This document shows, one piece after another, positions 1 through 6,000 of a stretch of 8,941 nt of DNA. Each line of letters starts with the position of its first letter. The first letter of the stretch is position 1. A program made the translations under genes and the position numbers. The stretch spans positions 1 to 8,941 of the forward strand of contig JAEWBU010000219.1 of assembly GCA_023390985.1 (NCBI GenBank). The letters are read 5' to 3'. Origin of the DNA: Pseudomonadota bacterium (GTDB taxonomy: Bacteria; Pseudomonadota; Gammaproteobacteria; Burkholderiales; Burkholderiaceae_C). The notes beneath the pieces are model-generated. The model was not told the DNA's origin and searched no databases. It saw nothing but the letters and a program-made list of their open reading frames with translations.

Positions 1-841
1 CGCGCCACGCGTAGCTGGCGCGCACGATGCGCGGCGGCCGCTGCACGCGGCGGGCCACCAGCCGGCCGGTCTCGATGAAGGGGCGGGCCATCGGCTCCGG
101 AAGGAAGCCCGCGCCCAGCCCGCGCACCTGCGCATCGAGCTTGGCCGCCATGGTCGGCACGGTGAACACCTCCTGGCCCGCGAGCAGGCCCAGGGTGAGG
201 CCGCTGCCGCGTTGCACCGAGTCGGCCACCGCCACCGCGCGGTACTTCTGCATCACCTCGTCGCGCACCGGTTCCGGCTCGGACGCCAGCGGATGGTGCG
301 GTGCGACCGCGAACACGAAATCCACTTCGCCCAGCGGCCGCGCGTTCAGGCCGGGCACGTTGCCCTGCTCGAAGGCCGAGACGCCGATCGCCAGGTCGGC
401 GCCGCCCGAGGTGATGGCCGCCAGCGTGCCGGACAGGGCCTCATCGCGCAGCCGCAGGCGGGTGTGGGGCGCCACCTCGAAGAAGGCGTTGGCCAGCTCC
501 ATCACCGTGGGGCACGAAACGATCACGTCCACCGCGATCGTCAGCTGCGATTCCCAGCCGGTCGCCACGCGGTGCACCCGGCTGGCCACCGCATCGATCT
601 CGCCCAGCAGCCGCTCGCCTTCGCGCAGCAGCTCGGCGCCGGCGTCCGTCAGGCGGGCCTGGCGCGAGGCGCGGTCGAACAGCAGGGCGTCGAGCGCGTC
701 CTCGATCTGGCGCACCCGGTACGTGACGGCGCTGGGCACCAGGCCGAGCTCGCGCGCGGCGCCCGCGAAGCTGCCGGCCTGGGCCACCGTCTGCAGCAGG
801 GCCAGGGCGTCGGGCGTGAGGACTTCGCGGTGGGTGGGCAT
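1..841 (-). CDS. LysR-family transcriptional regulator, YhaJ-like (3' end cut by window start)
   Basis: DNA-binding LysR-type regulator with 280 codons visible and open to the window edge; the family is about 300 residues, so roughly 15-25 C-terminal residues are missing. The N-terminal winged helix-turn-helix spans about residues 8-67 (LQTVAQAGSFAGAARELG, then VPSAVTYRVRQIEDAL and LLFDR). A co-inducer-binding domain follows from about residue 92 (GWESQLTIAVDV). From memory, segments such as GSFA.AA.ELG.VPSA, GWE..LTI, EPEP and KYR.IAVAD are shared with E. coli YhaJ, a regulator that responds to 2,4-dinitrotoluene-type compounds and activates yqjF. The ATG at 841 puts the HTH at the normal distance from the N terminus, but no strong ribosome site precedes it. 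An in-frame ATG at 874 would add 11 residues and cannot be excluded. The gene is divergent from the pirin cluster with a 113-bp gap, the usual layout for a LysR regulator and its target. Family is certain; YhaJ subtype is likely. Confidence 0.93.
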   Translation of the reverse strand, partial: MPTHREVLTPDALALLQTVAQAGSFAGAARELGLVPSAVTYRVRQIEDALDALLFDRASRQARLTDAGAELLREGERLLGEIDAVASRVHRVATGWESQLTIAVDVIVSCPTVMELANAFFEVAPHTRLRLRDEALSGTLAAITSGGADLAIGVSAFEQGNVPGLNARPLGEVDFVFAVAPHHPLASEPEPVRDEVMQKYRAVAVADSVQRGSGLTLGLLAGQEVFTVPTMAAKLDAQVRGLGAGFLPEPMARPFIETGRLVARRVQRPPRIVRASYAWR

Positions 842-859
842 CCGGCTTCGTTCAGTTTT

Positions 860-878
860 TTTGAATGATGCCATCAAA
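860..878. promoter_or_regulatory. Candidate LysR operator (dyad TTTGA-N9-TCAAA)
   Basis: An inverted repeat TTTGA (860-864) / TCAAA (874-878) with a 9-bp spacer sits in the gap between the divergent regulator and the first pirin gene. Its spacing and AT-rich half sites fit the interrupted dyads bound by LysR-type regulators, and it stands out in otherwise GC-rich sequence. It covers the alternative upstream ATG of the regulator gene, so use of that start would make the operator coding. A weak -10-like TACAGT at 911-916 could serve the pirin operon; the matching -35 region is poor, as expected of an activator-dependent promoter. Function is inferred from position and symmetry only. Confidence 0.4.
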
Positions 879-954
879 GCCCGCTGCTGCCCGGCCGCCT
901 GCCCGGCGCCTACAGTGGCTCCATCGACGCAGACGAAACACAAGGAGCCCGACC

Positions 955-1656
955 ATGCTGACGCTTCGCAAGTCCCAGGAACGCGGCCACGCCGACCACG
1001 GCTGGCTCGACTCGTACCACAGCTTCTCGTTCGCCAACTACTACGACCCGGAGCACATGGGCTGGGGCAACCTGCGCGTGATCAACGAGGACCGGATCGC
1101 CGCCGGCACCGGCTTCGGCACGCACGGCCACCGCGACATGGAGATCATCAGCTACGTGCTGCAGGGCAACCTGGCGCACAAGGACAGCATGGGCAACGTC
1201 AAGGGCATCCCGCCCGGCGACGTGCAGCGCATGAGCGCCGGCACCGGCGTGCAGCACAGCGAGTTCAACCATGCGCCCGAGCAGACCACGCACTTCCTGC
1301 AGATCTGGATCGAGCCCAACCAGCGCGGCATCCCGCCCAGCTACGAGCAGAAGACCTTCGACGAAGCCGAGAAGCGCGGCAAGCTGCGCCTGGTGGCCTC
1401 GCCCGACGCGGCCGAGGGTTCGGTGAAGATCCACGCGGATGCCCGCCTGTACGCGGGCCTGTTCGACGGCGAGGAAGCCGCCGAAGTCCGATTGGCCAGC
1501 GGCCGCAAGGGCTACGTGCACCTGGTGCGCGGCGAGCTCGAGGTCAACGGCCGCGAGCTCAAGGGCGGCGACGCGGCCCTGCTCGACGACGAGACCACGG
1601 TCCGGCTGCGCAACGGGCGCGGCGCCGAGGTGCTGGTGTTCGACCTGGAACCCTGA
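955..1656 (+). CDS. Pirin family protein, YhhW-type (quercetin 2,3-dioxygenase-like bicupin)
   Basis: A 233-residue cytoplasmic bicupin, the same size as E. coli YhhW (about 231) and very similar to it along its length (ERGHADHGWLDSYHSFSF, then FANYYDP, RVIN.D.I, SAGTGVQHSE). The metal ligands of the pirin N-terminal cupin are all present: His57 and His59 in GTHGHRDME, and His101 and Glu103 in GVQHSE. E. coli YhhW and human pirin show quercetinase activity in vitro, but the physiological substrate is generally unknown. The start at 955 is chosen because AAGGAG (942-947) lies 7 nt upstream; a longer reading from 865 has no such site and runs through the promoter. It is the first gene of a four-gene plus-strand cluster divergent from the LysR gene. 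Identity is secure; substrate is not. Confidence 0.95.
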   Translation: MLTLRKSQERGHADHGWLDSYHSFSFANYYDPEHMGWGNLRVINEDRIAAGTGFGTHGHRDMEIISYVLQGNLAHKDSMGNVKGIPPGDVQRMSAGTGVQHSEFNHAPEQTTHFLQIWIEPNQRGIPPSYEQKTFDEAEKRGKLRLVASPDAAEGSVKIHADARLYAGLFDGEEAAEVRLASGRKGYVHLVRGELEVNGRELKGGDAALLDDETTVRLRNGRGAEVLVFDLEP

Positions 1657-1725
1657 GCCGTACGGCAGGGAACCCGAAGGTCGCACTTTTTTCCAACCCT
1701 TTCTCGACACTCCAAGGAGACACCG

Positions 1726-2181
1726 ATGAACACAGCCACTTCCAACACCTACTCGGCCACGACCGTCGGCCGCACGACGAGCGCGCAGGACGCCGTGACC
1801 CTGCTGGGCCGCGTCCTGCTGGCCTGGCTGTTCATCCCGGCGGGCTGGGGCAAGATCGCCGGCTTCGCGGGCGTCACCGGCTACATCGCCTCGAAAGGCG
1901 TGCCGCTGCCCGAAGTGGCTGCGGCGCTGGCCATCGTGGCCGAGCTGGGCCTGGGCATCCTGCTGCTGATCGGCTGGCAGGCCCGCTGGGCCGCCCTCGG
2001 CCTGGCCATCTTCGTGGCCGTGATCACGCCCATCTTCCACAACTTCTGGGCCGTACCCGAGGCGCAGAAGATGATGCAGTCGCAGGCCTTCTGGAAGAAC
2101 CTCGCGGTCATCGGCGGCCTGCTGTTCGTGCATGCGTTCGGCCCCGGCGGCTGGAGCGTGGACGGCCGCAAGCGCGACTGA
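1726..2181 (+). CDS. DoxX family membrane protein, YqjF-like
   Basis: A 151-residue inner-membrane protein with four predicted helices at about 24-40, 63-83, 88-106 and 124-139. Family features visible are Arg29, the AGWGKI motif at 39-44, Glu73 in the second helix, FHNF near 104-107 and KNL at 124-126. It aligns by eye with E. coli YqjF (LF..AGWGKI.G, MKNL), but has about 18 extra Ser/Thr-rich N-terminal residues. The start is fixed by AAGGAGA (1714-1720), 5 nt before the ATG. DoxX-like proteins are linked to redox and thiol stress, and E. coli yqjF is activated by nitroaromatics through YhaJ; its biochemical role is unknown. The gene sits 69 bp after the pirin gene, with no terminator visible between them, so cotranscription is likely. 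Confidence 0.93.
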   Translation: MNTATSNTYSATTVGRTTSAQDAVTLLGRVLLAWLFIPAGWGKIAGFAGVTGYIASKGVPLPEVAAALAIVAELGLGILLLIGWQARWAALGLAIFVAVITPIFHNFWAVPEAQKMMQSQAFWKNLAVIGGLLFVHAFGPGGWSVDGRKRD

Positions 2182-2209
2182 TCCCCACCCCCACACTGTT
2201 TCCCTGAGC

Positions 2210-2228
2210 CCGGGCGCGCGGCGCCCGG
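2210..2228 (+). other. GC-rich hairpin between DoxX and flavodoxin-like genes
   Basis: CCGGGCGC (2210-2217) pairs perfectly with GCGCCCGG (2221-2228) around a 3-nt loop. There is no T-run after it, only a pyrimidine-rich stretch (CCCTCTCGTCCCTCCC), so it is not a classical intrinsic terminator. It lies in the 104-bp gap, the largest inside the cluster, and could attenuate read-through or protect a processed mRNA end. The role is a guess; the hairpin itself is directly visible. Confidence 0.4.
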
Positions 2229-2285
2229 CAAGTCCCTCTCGTCCCTCCCATTCCCCCAAAGCCAAGCAAGGAAAGCAAAGAGAAC

Positions 2286-2843
2286 ATGGCCAACATCGCA
2301 GTCGTCTACCACTCCGGCTACGGCCACACCCAACGCCAGGCGCAAGCCGTGGCTGAAGGCGCCGACGCCCTGCTCATCGCCATCGATGCCGACGGCAACC
2401 TGCCCGAAGGCGCGTGGGAGCAGCTGGGGCAGGCGGACGCCATCGTGTTCGGCTCGCCGACCTACATGGGCGGCCCGAGCTGGCAGTTCAAGAAATTCGC
2501 CGACGCCTCGTCCAAGCCCTGGTTCAGCTCGGCCTGGAAAGACAAGCTCTTCGCCGGCTTCACCAACAGCGCCAGCACCATCGGCGACAAGACCGCGACG
2601 CTGAACTACTTCATGACGCTGGCGATGCAGCACGGCGGCGTGTGGGTGGGCACGGGCATGATGCCGGCCAACGCCAAGGCCTCGACCCGCGACGACCTGA
2701 ACTGGCTGGGCATCTGGAGCGGCGCCGCCTCGGTGTCGCCGTCGGACGCTTCGCCCAACGAGATGTTCGAAGGCGACCTGAAGTTCGCCCGGGAATTCGG
2801 CAAGCGCGTCGCCCAGGCCGCCGCGCGCTGGGCCCGCAAGTAA
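2286..2843 (+). CDS. Flavodoxin-fold FMN protein, probable NAD(P)H-dependent quinone/FMN reductase (WrbA-like)
   Basis: A 185-residue soluble protein with a flavodoxin-like fold. The N-terminal strand and FMN-phosphate loop read VVYHSGYGHT (residues 6-15). A second flavin loop, FGSPTYMGG, lies at 55-63, and a third strand (LFAGFTNSAS) at about 88-97. It resembles WrbA-type quinone oxidoreductases but is about 13 residues shorter, with a shortened segment between the first helix and the GSPTYMG loop. Two-electron reduction of quinones is therefore a family-based guess; a plain flavodoxin-like reductase is the alternative. Upstream AAGGA (2268-2272) is rather far from the ATG (13 nt), so translation may be moderate. 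It follows the DoxX gene by 104 bp and precedes the second pirin by 22 bp, so it is very probably cotranscribed with the latter. Confidence 0.88.
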   Translation: MANIAVVYHSGYGHTQRQAQAVAEGADALLIAIDADGNLPEGAWEQLGQADAIVFGSPTYMGGPSWQFKKFADASSKPWFSSAWKDKLFAGFTNSASTIGDKTATLNYFMTLAMQHGGVWVGTGMMPANAKASTRDDLNWLGIWSGAASVSPSDASPNEMFEGDLKFAREFGKRVAQAAARWARK

Positions 2844-2865
2844 CGCAACCGGAAAGGACCGCACC

Positions 2866-3756
2866 ATGGCCGTCGCACAGCAGCTCTCTTCCCACGAGAA
2901 GGATCTCGGCGGCGGCTTCAAGGTGCGCCGCCTGCTGCCCGCCGCGCGCCGCCGCAGCGTCGGGCCGTTCGTGTTCTTCGACCACTTCGGTCCGGTGACC
3001 GAGCGGCCCGAGGACAACCACGACGTGCGGCCGCATCCGCACATCGGCCTGGCGACGGTCACCTACCTGTTCGAGGGCGCGATGATGCATCGCGACAGCC
3101 TGGGCAGCGAGCAGAGGGTCGAGCCCGGCGCGGTGAACTGGATGACGTCGGGCCGCGGCATCGTGCATTCGGAGCGCAAGCCCGACTCGCTGCGCCGCTC
3201 GCCCTACGTCAACCACGGCCTGCAGCTGTGGGTGGCGCTGCCGGAGGCGCTCGAGGAGGTCGAGCCCTCGTTCCAGCACGTCGCGGCGGCCGACATCCCG
3301 GAGCTGTCGTTCGGTCCCGCGCGTGCGCGGCTGATCGTGGGCGAGGCGCTGGGCGAGCGGTCGCCGGTCGTGCCCGCTTCCCCCACGCTTTACCTCGATC
3401 TCGCCCTGCCCGGCGGCGTGCTGGACCTGCCGCCGCTGGCGCCGGAGCTGGCGATCTATCCGATCGAAGGCGAGCTGCGCCTGGACGGCCAGCCGATGCC
3501 TCCGCACCACATGCAGGTGCTGGAGCCGGGCCGCGTCGCGCGCATCGAAGCCGCGGGTCCCGCGCGGCTGGTGGTGGTGGGCGGCGAGAGCGTCGGCCCG
3601 CGCTACATGTACTGGAACTTCGTCTCCAGCCGCAAGGAGCGCATCCTGCAGGCCAGCGACGACTGGGCCGCGCAGCGGTTCGCGCCGGTGCCGGGCGAGA
3701 GCGATTTCATCCCGCTGCCGGCCACGCGCTTCACGCCGCCGGAGCCGATGTCCTGA
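2866..3756 (+). CDS. Pirin family protein (classical pirin, bicupin)
   Basis: A 296-residue pirin of the usual bacterial/eukaryotic length. The N-terminal cupin carries all four metal ligands: His57 and His59 in RPHPHIGLATVTY, and His101 and Glu103 in SGRGIVHSE. The pirin signature FVFFDHFGP is at 35-43. The C-terminal cupin begins at about residue 165, and the tail motif GPRYMYWNFVSS is present. Pirins bind Fe and some cleave quercetin; in animals pirin is a redox-sensing co-regulator, but bacterial roles vary. AAAGGA (2853-2858), 7 nt before the ATG, supports this start. It lies 22 bp after the flavodoxin-like gene, so the two are in one operon. It is clearly not a recent duplicate of the first pirin in this cluster: the two differ in length and in most sequence, though the ligand positions fall at the same residue numbers. 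Confidence 0.95.
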   Translation: MAVAQQLSSHEKDLGGGFKVRRLLPAARRRSVGPFVFFDHFGPVTERPEDNHDVRPHPHIGLATVTYLFEGAMMHRDSLGSEQRVEPGAVNWMTSGRGIVHSERKPDSLRRSPYVNHGLQLWVALPEALEEVEPSFQHVAAADIPELSFGPARARLIVGEALGERSPVVPASPTLYLDLALPGGVLDLPPLAPELAIYPIEGELRLDGQPMPPHHMQVLEPGRVARIEAAGPARLVVVGGESVGPRYMYWNFVSSRKERILQASDDWAAQRFAPVPGESDFIPLPATRFTPPEPMS

Positions 3757-3762
3757 CAGCCT

Positions 3763-3848
3763 CCGTCATTCCCGCGAAGGCGGGAATCCAGTGCTTTCAT
3801 CGAACTGAAGGCGGAAGCACTGGCTCCCCGCCTCCGCGGGGACGACGG
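3763..3848. repeat. Palindromic interspersed repeat (ATTCCCGC...GCGGGAAT class, MITE-like)
   Basis: An 86-bp element with nested symmetry. The outer ends are CCGTC (3763-3767) and GACGG (3844-3848). The left hairpin is ATTCCCGC (3768-3775) / GCGGGAAT (3780-3787) with loop GAAG. The right hairpin is TCCCCGC (3825-3831) / GCGGGGA (3836-3842) with a 4-nt loop. A central stem pairs CCAGTGCTT (3788-3796) with AAGCACTGG (3815-3823), with TTCA/TGAA continuing inside it. The whole would fold as a cruciform with two side arms. Repeats built on 'GTCATTCCCGCGAAGGCGGG' are common and dispersed in many proteobacterial genomes (compare the neisserial dRS3 class). It starts 6 bp after the pirin stop codon, so its RNA form could end or stabilise the pirin operon transcript. 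No second copy occurs in this window. Confidence 0.8.
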
Positions 3849-3849
3849 A

Positions 3850-3855
3850 TACCAT
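3850..3855 (+). promoter_or_regulatory. Possible -10 box for DUF599 gene
   Basis: TACCAT matches the sigma-70 -10 consensus at four of six positions and lies 6 nt before the ATG, the same geometry as the trhO and dnaE promoters in this window. The expected -35 region falls inside the palindromic repeat and shows no TTGACA-like hexamer. The match is weak and rests mainly on position. Confidence 0.25.
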
Positions 3856-3861
3856 CCGGGC

Positions 3862-4557
3862 ATGCAGATGCTCGCGATCCTCACGCTGGCCGACTGGCTG
3901 GCCCTGGTCTGGTCCCTCGCTGTCTGGGTGAGCTATGCGTGGTACTCGCGGCGGGCCAGCGCGACCGGCGTCACCCTGCTGGCCACGACCAACCGCTGGC
4001 GCACGCGCTGGATGATCCAGGCCACCGGGCGCGATCCCCGCGTGCTCGACGGCATCATCGTGCAGAGCCTCTCGTCCAGCCCGTCGTTCTTCGCCTCGGC
4101 CACGCTGATCATCATCGGCGGCCTGCTGGCGCTGCTGGGCACCACCGACAAGGCCGCCGAGTTCGTGCGCGAGATCCCGTTCGCCGCGCGCACCACCCTG
4201 CTGGTGTTCGAGCTCAAGGTGCTGTGCCTGATGGCGATCTTCGTGTTCGCCTTCTTCCGCTTCACCTGGTCGATGCGCCAGTACACCTTCGCGGCGCTGG
4301 TGCTGGGATCGATGCCGTCGCCGGAGGCTTTCCAGGAGGGCCGCTTCGACCGCGAGGAAGTGGCCGGCCGCGTGGGCAAGCTGGTGGGCATGGCGGCGGA
4401 AACCTTCAACGACGGCATCCGCGCCTACTACTTCTCCTTCGCCGCGCTGGCCTGGTTCTTCTCGCCGCTGGCGCTGGCCATCGCGGCCGCCGTGGTGGCG
4501 GCGGTGCTGTACGCGCGCGAATTCAACTCGTACGTGCTGCACGTGCTGCGCGACTGA
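3862..4557 (+). CDS. DUF599 family membrane protein
   Basis: A 231-residue inner-membrane protein of unknown function. Hydrophobic helices lie at about 8-28, 74-93, 112-134 and 192-217. Features typical of DUF599 are the RTRWM segment at 47-51, SSSPSFFASATLIIIGG at 71-87, FFRFTWSMRQ at 131-140 and FNDGIRAYYFSFAALAWF at 182-199. There is no clear ribosome site before the ATG at 3862; ATG at 3868 (Met3) is the next choice. A -10-like TACCAT at 3850-3855 ends 6 nt before the start, so the mRNA may have almost no leader. The gene follows the palindromic repeat by 13 bp and converges on the HAF-repeat gene with 8 bp between stop codons. No partner or pathway can be read from the context. Confidence 0.88.
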   Translation: MQMLAILTLADWLALVWSLAVWVSYAWYSRRASATGVTLLATTNRWRTRWMIQATGRDPRVLDGIIVQSLSSSPSFFASATLIIIGGLLALLGTTDKAAEFVREIPFAARTTLLVFELKVLCLMAIFVFAFFRFTWSMRQYTFAALVLGSMPSPEAFQEGRFDREEVAGRVGKLVGMAAETFNDGIRAYYFSFAALAWFFSPLALAIAAAVVAAVLYAREFNSYVLHVLRD

Positions 4558-4565
4558 ACCCGCTT

Positions 4566-5882
4566 TCAGTGATGGTGCTCGCCGCGGTCGTCGTCCGACA
4601 ACCGCAGCAGCACCAGCGTGCCGCCCTCGGCAACGGCGAGCACCGTTCCGTTGTCGGCCACGGCGAGCACGGTCTGCAGCACGCCGGGCGCCTGGCCCGA
4701 CAGCCGGTCGTTCAGGTCGACCATCCCCATTTCTTCGCTCCACGCGAACGCGTGCGGAACGCCATTCGCCGTATCGGAATTGCCGACCACCAGCCCGGAG
4801 GCGTTGATCGCCGAGGCGGCGGACGAGCGGCCGCCCAGCGTGCCCAGCGAACGCATGTCGCCGTCGCGCCAGAGGAAGGCGTGGGTCGCGCCGTCCGGGG
4901 TGTCGGCCGTGCCGACCACCAGGCCCGAGGCATTGAGCGCATTGGCGGCGGCGGTCGCGCCGCCCAGGGTGCCGAGGTCGCGCAGGCCTTCGCGTTCAGT
5001 CCAGAGGAATGCCCGGGGGTGGCCGCTGGCATCGTCGGCCTGGCCGACCACCTGGCCGGCGTCATTGAGGTCCGTGGGCGCGGAGTTCGCGCCGCCGAAC
5101 GTGCCGATGTCCAGCACGTCGGTCGATCCCGCGCGCCAGAAGGCCGCGTGGACGTGGCGGTCGGACGTGTCCGAGACACCGGCGATGGCGCCGGCCGTGT
5201 TGATGAACAGGCCGTTGGAGTTGGTCAGCGGCCCGGTGTCGAGCTCGGCCAGCACCTCCCGGAAGGTGGCGGGCGCCCAGCGCATCGCGGCTCCGGGGAA
5301 GTTGCGGCGGTCGCTGATGTTGCCGGCGATGACGCCGCTCGCATTGATCGCCTGTCCCGTCGTGGAGACATCCGGCGGCGCGCCGACCAGGTCGTTGGTG
5401 GTCGTCTCGGTGAGCGCCTGCCAGCGGAAAAGCTCGCGGCGCGACACGTCCTCGAACTGGCCGGCCACCTGGCCGGCGTTGTTGACCGCGACGGCGCTCG
5501 CGGGTTTCGGGTCCACCAGCTCGTGCACGGTCTGGCCGTCGAACAGGCGAGCGCGCAGGCCCTGGTCGGTGGTGGCCGTGAAGGCCAGCAGGCCGTTGCG
5601 GCTGAGGCCTTGACGGGTGGCCTGGGCATCGGCCTGCTGGAAGGCGACGGTCCAGGTCGCCAGCTTGACCTCGGGCTTGGCCTGCGGGGGCTTGGGACCG
5701 GAGGCGGAAGGGGGTGGAGTTTCGACGGGGACGGTAGCGGGAATCCCGCCGGTCGCGGTGCCCGCGTCACCGCCCGAGCCGTTCAGCGCGACCAGGTCAC
5801 CCGAGCCGCCGCCGCCACCACCGCACGCGCTGAGTGCCAGCGCCGCGCACAAGCCGAGCTTGCGCCATCTGGAGCCGTCCAT
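4566..5882 (-). CDS. Lipoprotein with seven HAF-type repeats (probable beta-propeller)
   Basis: A 438-residue exported lipoprotein. Residues 1-20 form a short lipoprotein signal (basic SRWRK, hydrophobic LGLCAALA, lipobox LSAC with Cys20). A Gly run and then a Pro/Gly-rich linker reach about residue 72. The remainder is repetitive: the core N-x-[AS]-G-x-h-x-G recurs with its first Gly at 137, 183, 231, 276, 320, 363 and a divergent seventh at 412, about 43-49 residues apart. Between the later copies lie HAFLW-like and LGTLGG motifs (258-264, 302-308, 345-351), diagnostic of the HAF extracellular repeat family. Seven such units suggest a seven-bladed propeller. The protein ends in an acidic/His tail (DDDRGEHHH). 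The start at 5882 is preferred because GGGAGG lies 5 nt upstream and a lipobox follows at once; a 50-residue longer reading to 6032 would bury the signal and overlap the next gene. Function and partner are unknown. Confidence 0.87.
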   Translation of the reverse strand: MDGSRWRKLGLCAALALSACGGGGGGSGDLVALNGSGGDAGTATGGIPATVPVETPPPSASGPKPPQAKPEVKLATWTVAFQQADAQATRQGLSRNGLLAFTATTDQGLRARLFDGQTVHELVDPKPASAVAVNNAGQVAGQFEDVSRRELFRWQALTETTTNDLVGAPPDVSTTGQAINASGVIAGNISDRRNFPGAAMRWAPATFREVLAELDTGPLTNSNGLFINTAGAIAGVSDTSDRHVHAAFWRAGSTDVLDIGTFGGANSAPTDLNDAGQVVGQADDASGHPRAFLWTEREGLRDLGTLGGATAAANALNASGLVVGTADTPDGATHAFLWRDGDMRSLGTLGGRSSAASAINASGLVVGNSDTANGVPHAFAWSEEMGMVDLNDRLSGQAPGVLQTVLAVADNGTVLAVAEGGTLVLLRLSDDDRGEHHH

Positions 5883-5977
5883 GGCTGCCTCCCGCTGTCT
5901 CTGGGATCCATTCTGGTGCGCGCGGCTACGCATGCACGCGCGGGCTTGTAACCCGGAGATGGAGGCTGTGTCGGGGT

Positions 5978-5994
5978 GGCGCTGTGCCAGCGCC
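5978..5994 (-). terminator. Hairpin after trhO stop codon
   Basis: GGCGCTG (5978-5984) and CAGCGCC (5988-5994) form a 7-bp stem with a 3-nt loop, 6 bp beyond the stop codon of the minus-strand rhodanese gene. No U-tract follows on the minus strand, so it is a weak terminator or an mRNA-end stabiliser rather than a textbook intrinsic terminator. Confidence 0.4.
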
Positions 5995-6000
5995 CGTGGA

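Noticed and set aside
27..2207. A 726-codon plus-strand frame antisense to the LysR gene and overlapping the first pirin and DoxX genes
   Set aside because: The composition is Arg/Ala/Ser-rich with no domain, and real genes with ribosome sites and conserved motifs occupy the same DNA.
4700..5400. Periodic DNA similarity of about 135 bp resembling a tandem repeat or array
   Set aside because: It is explained by the protein-level HAF repeats; copies differ freely at the DNA level and there are no constant spacers, so it is not a CRISPR or satellite array.
5737..5749. Perfect palindrome GCGGGA-A-TCCCGC, like half of the 3763-3848 repeat
   Set aside because: It lies inside the HAF gene linker coding sequence in frame, lacks the flanking arms of the repeat, and is expected by chance in this composition.
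3228..5951. A 907-codon plus-strand open frame across the second pirin, the repeat, the DUF599 gene and antisense to the HAF gene
   Set aside because: It overlaps three well-supported genes in other frames, has low-complexity Arg/Gly/Ala composition, and is the usual long spurious frame of high-GC DNA.
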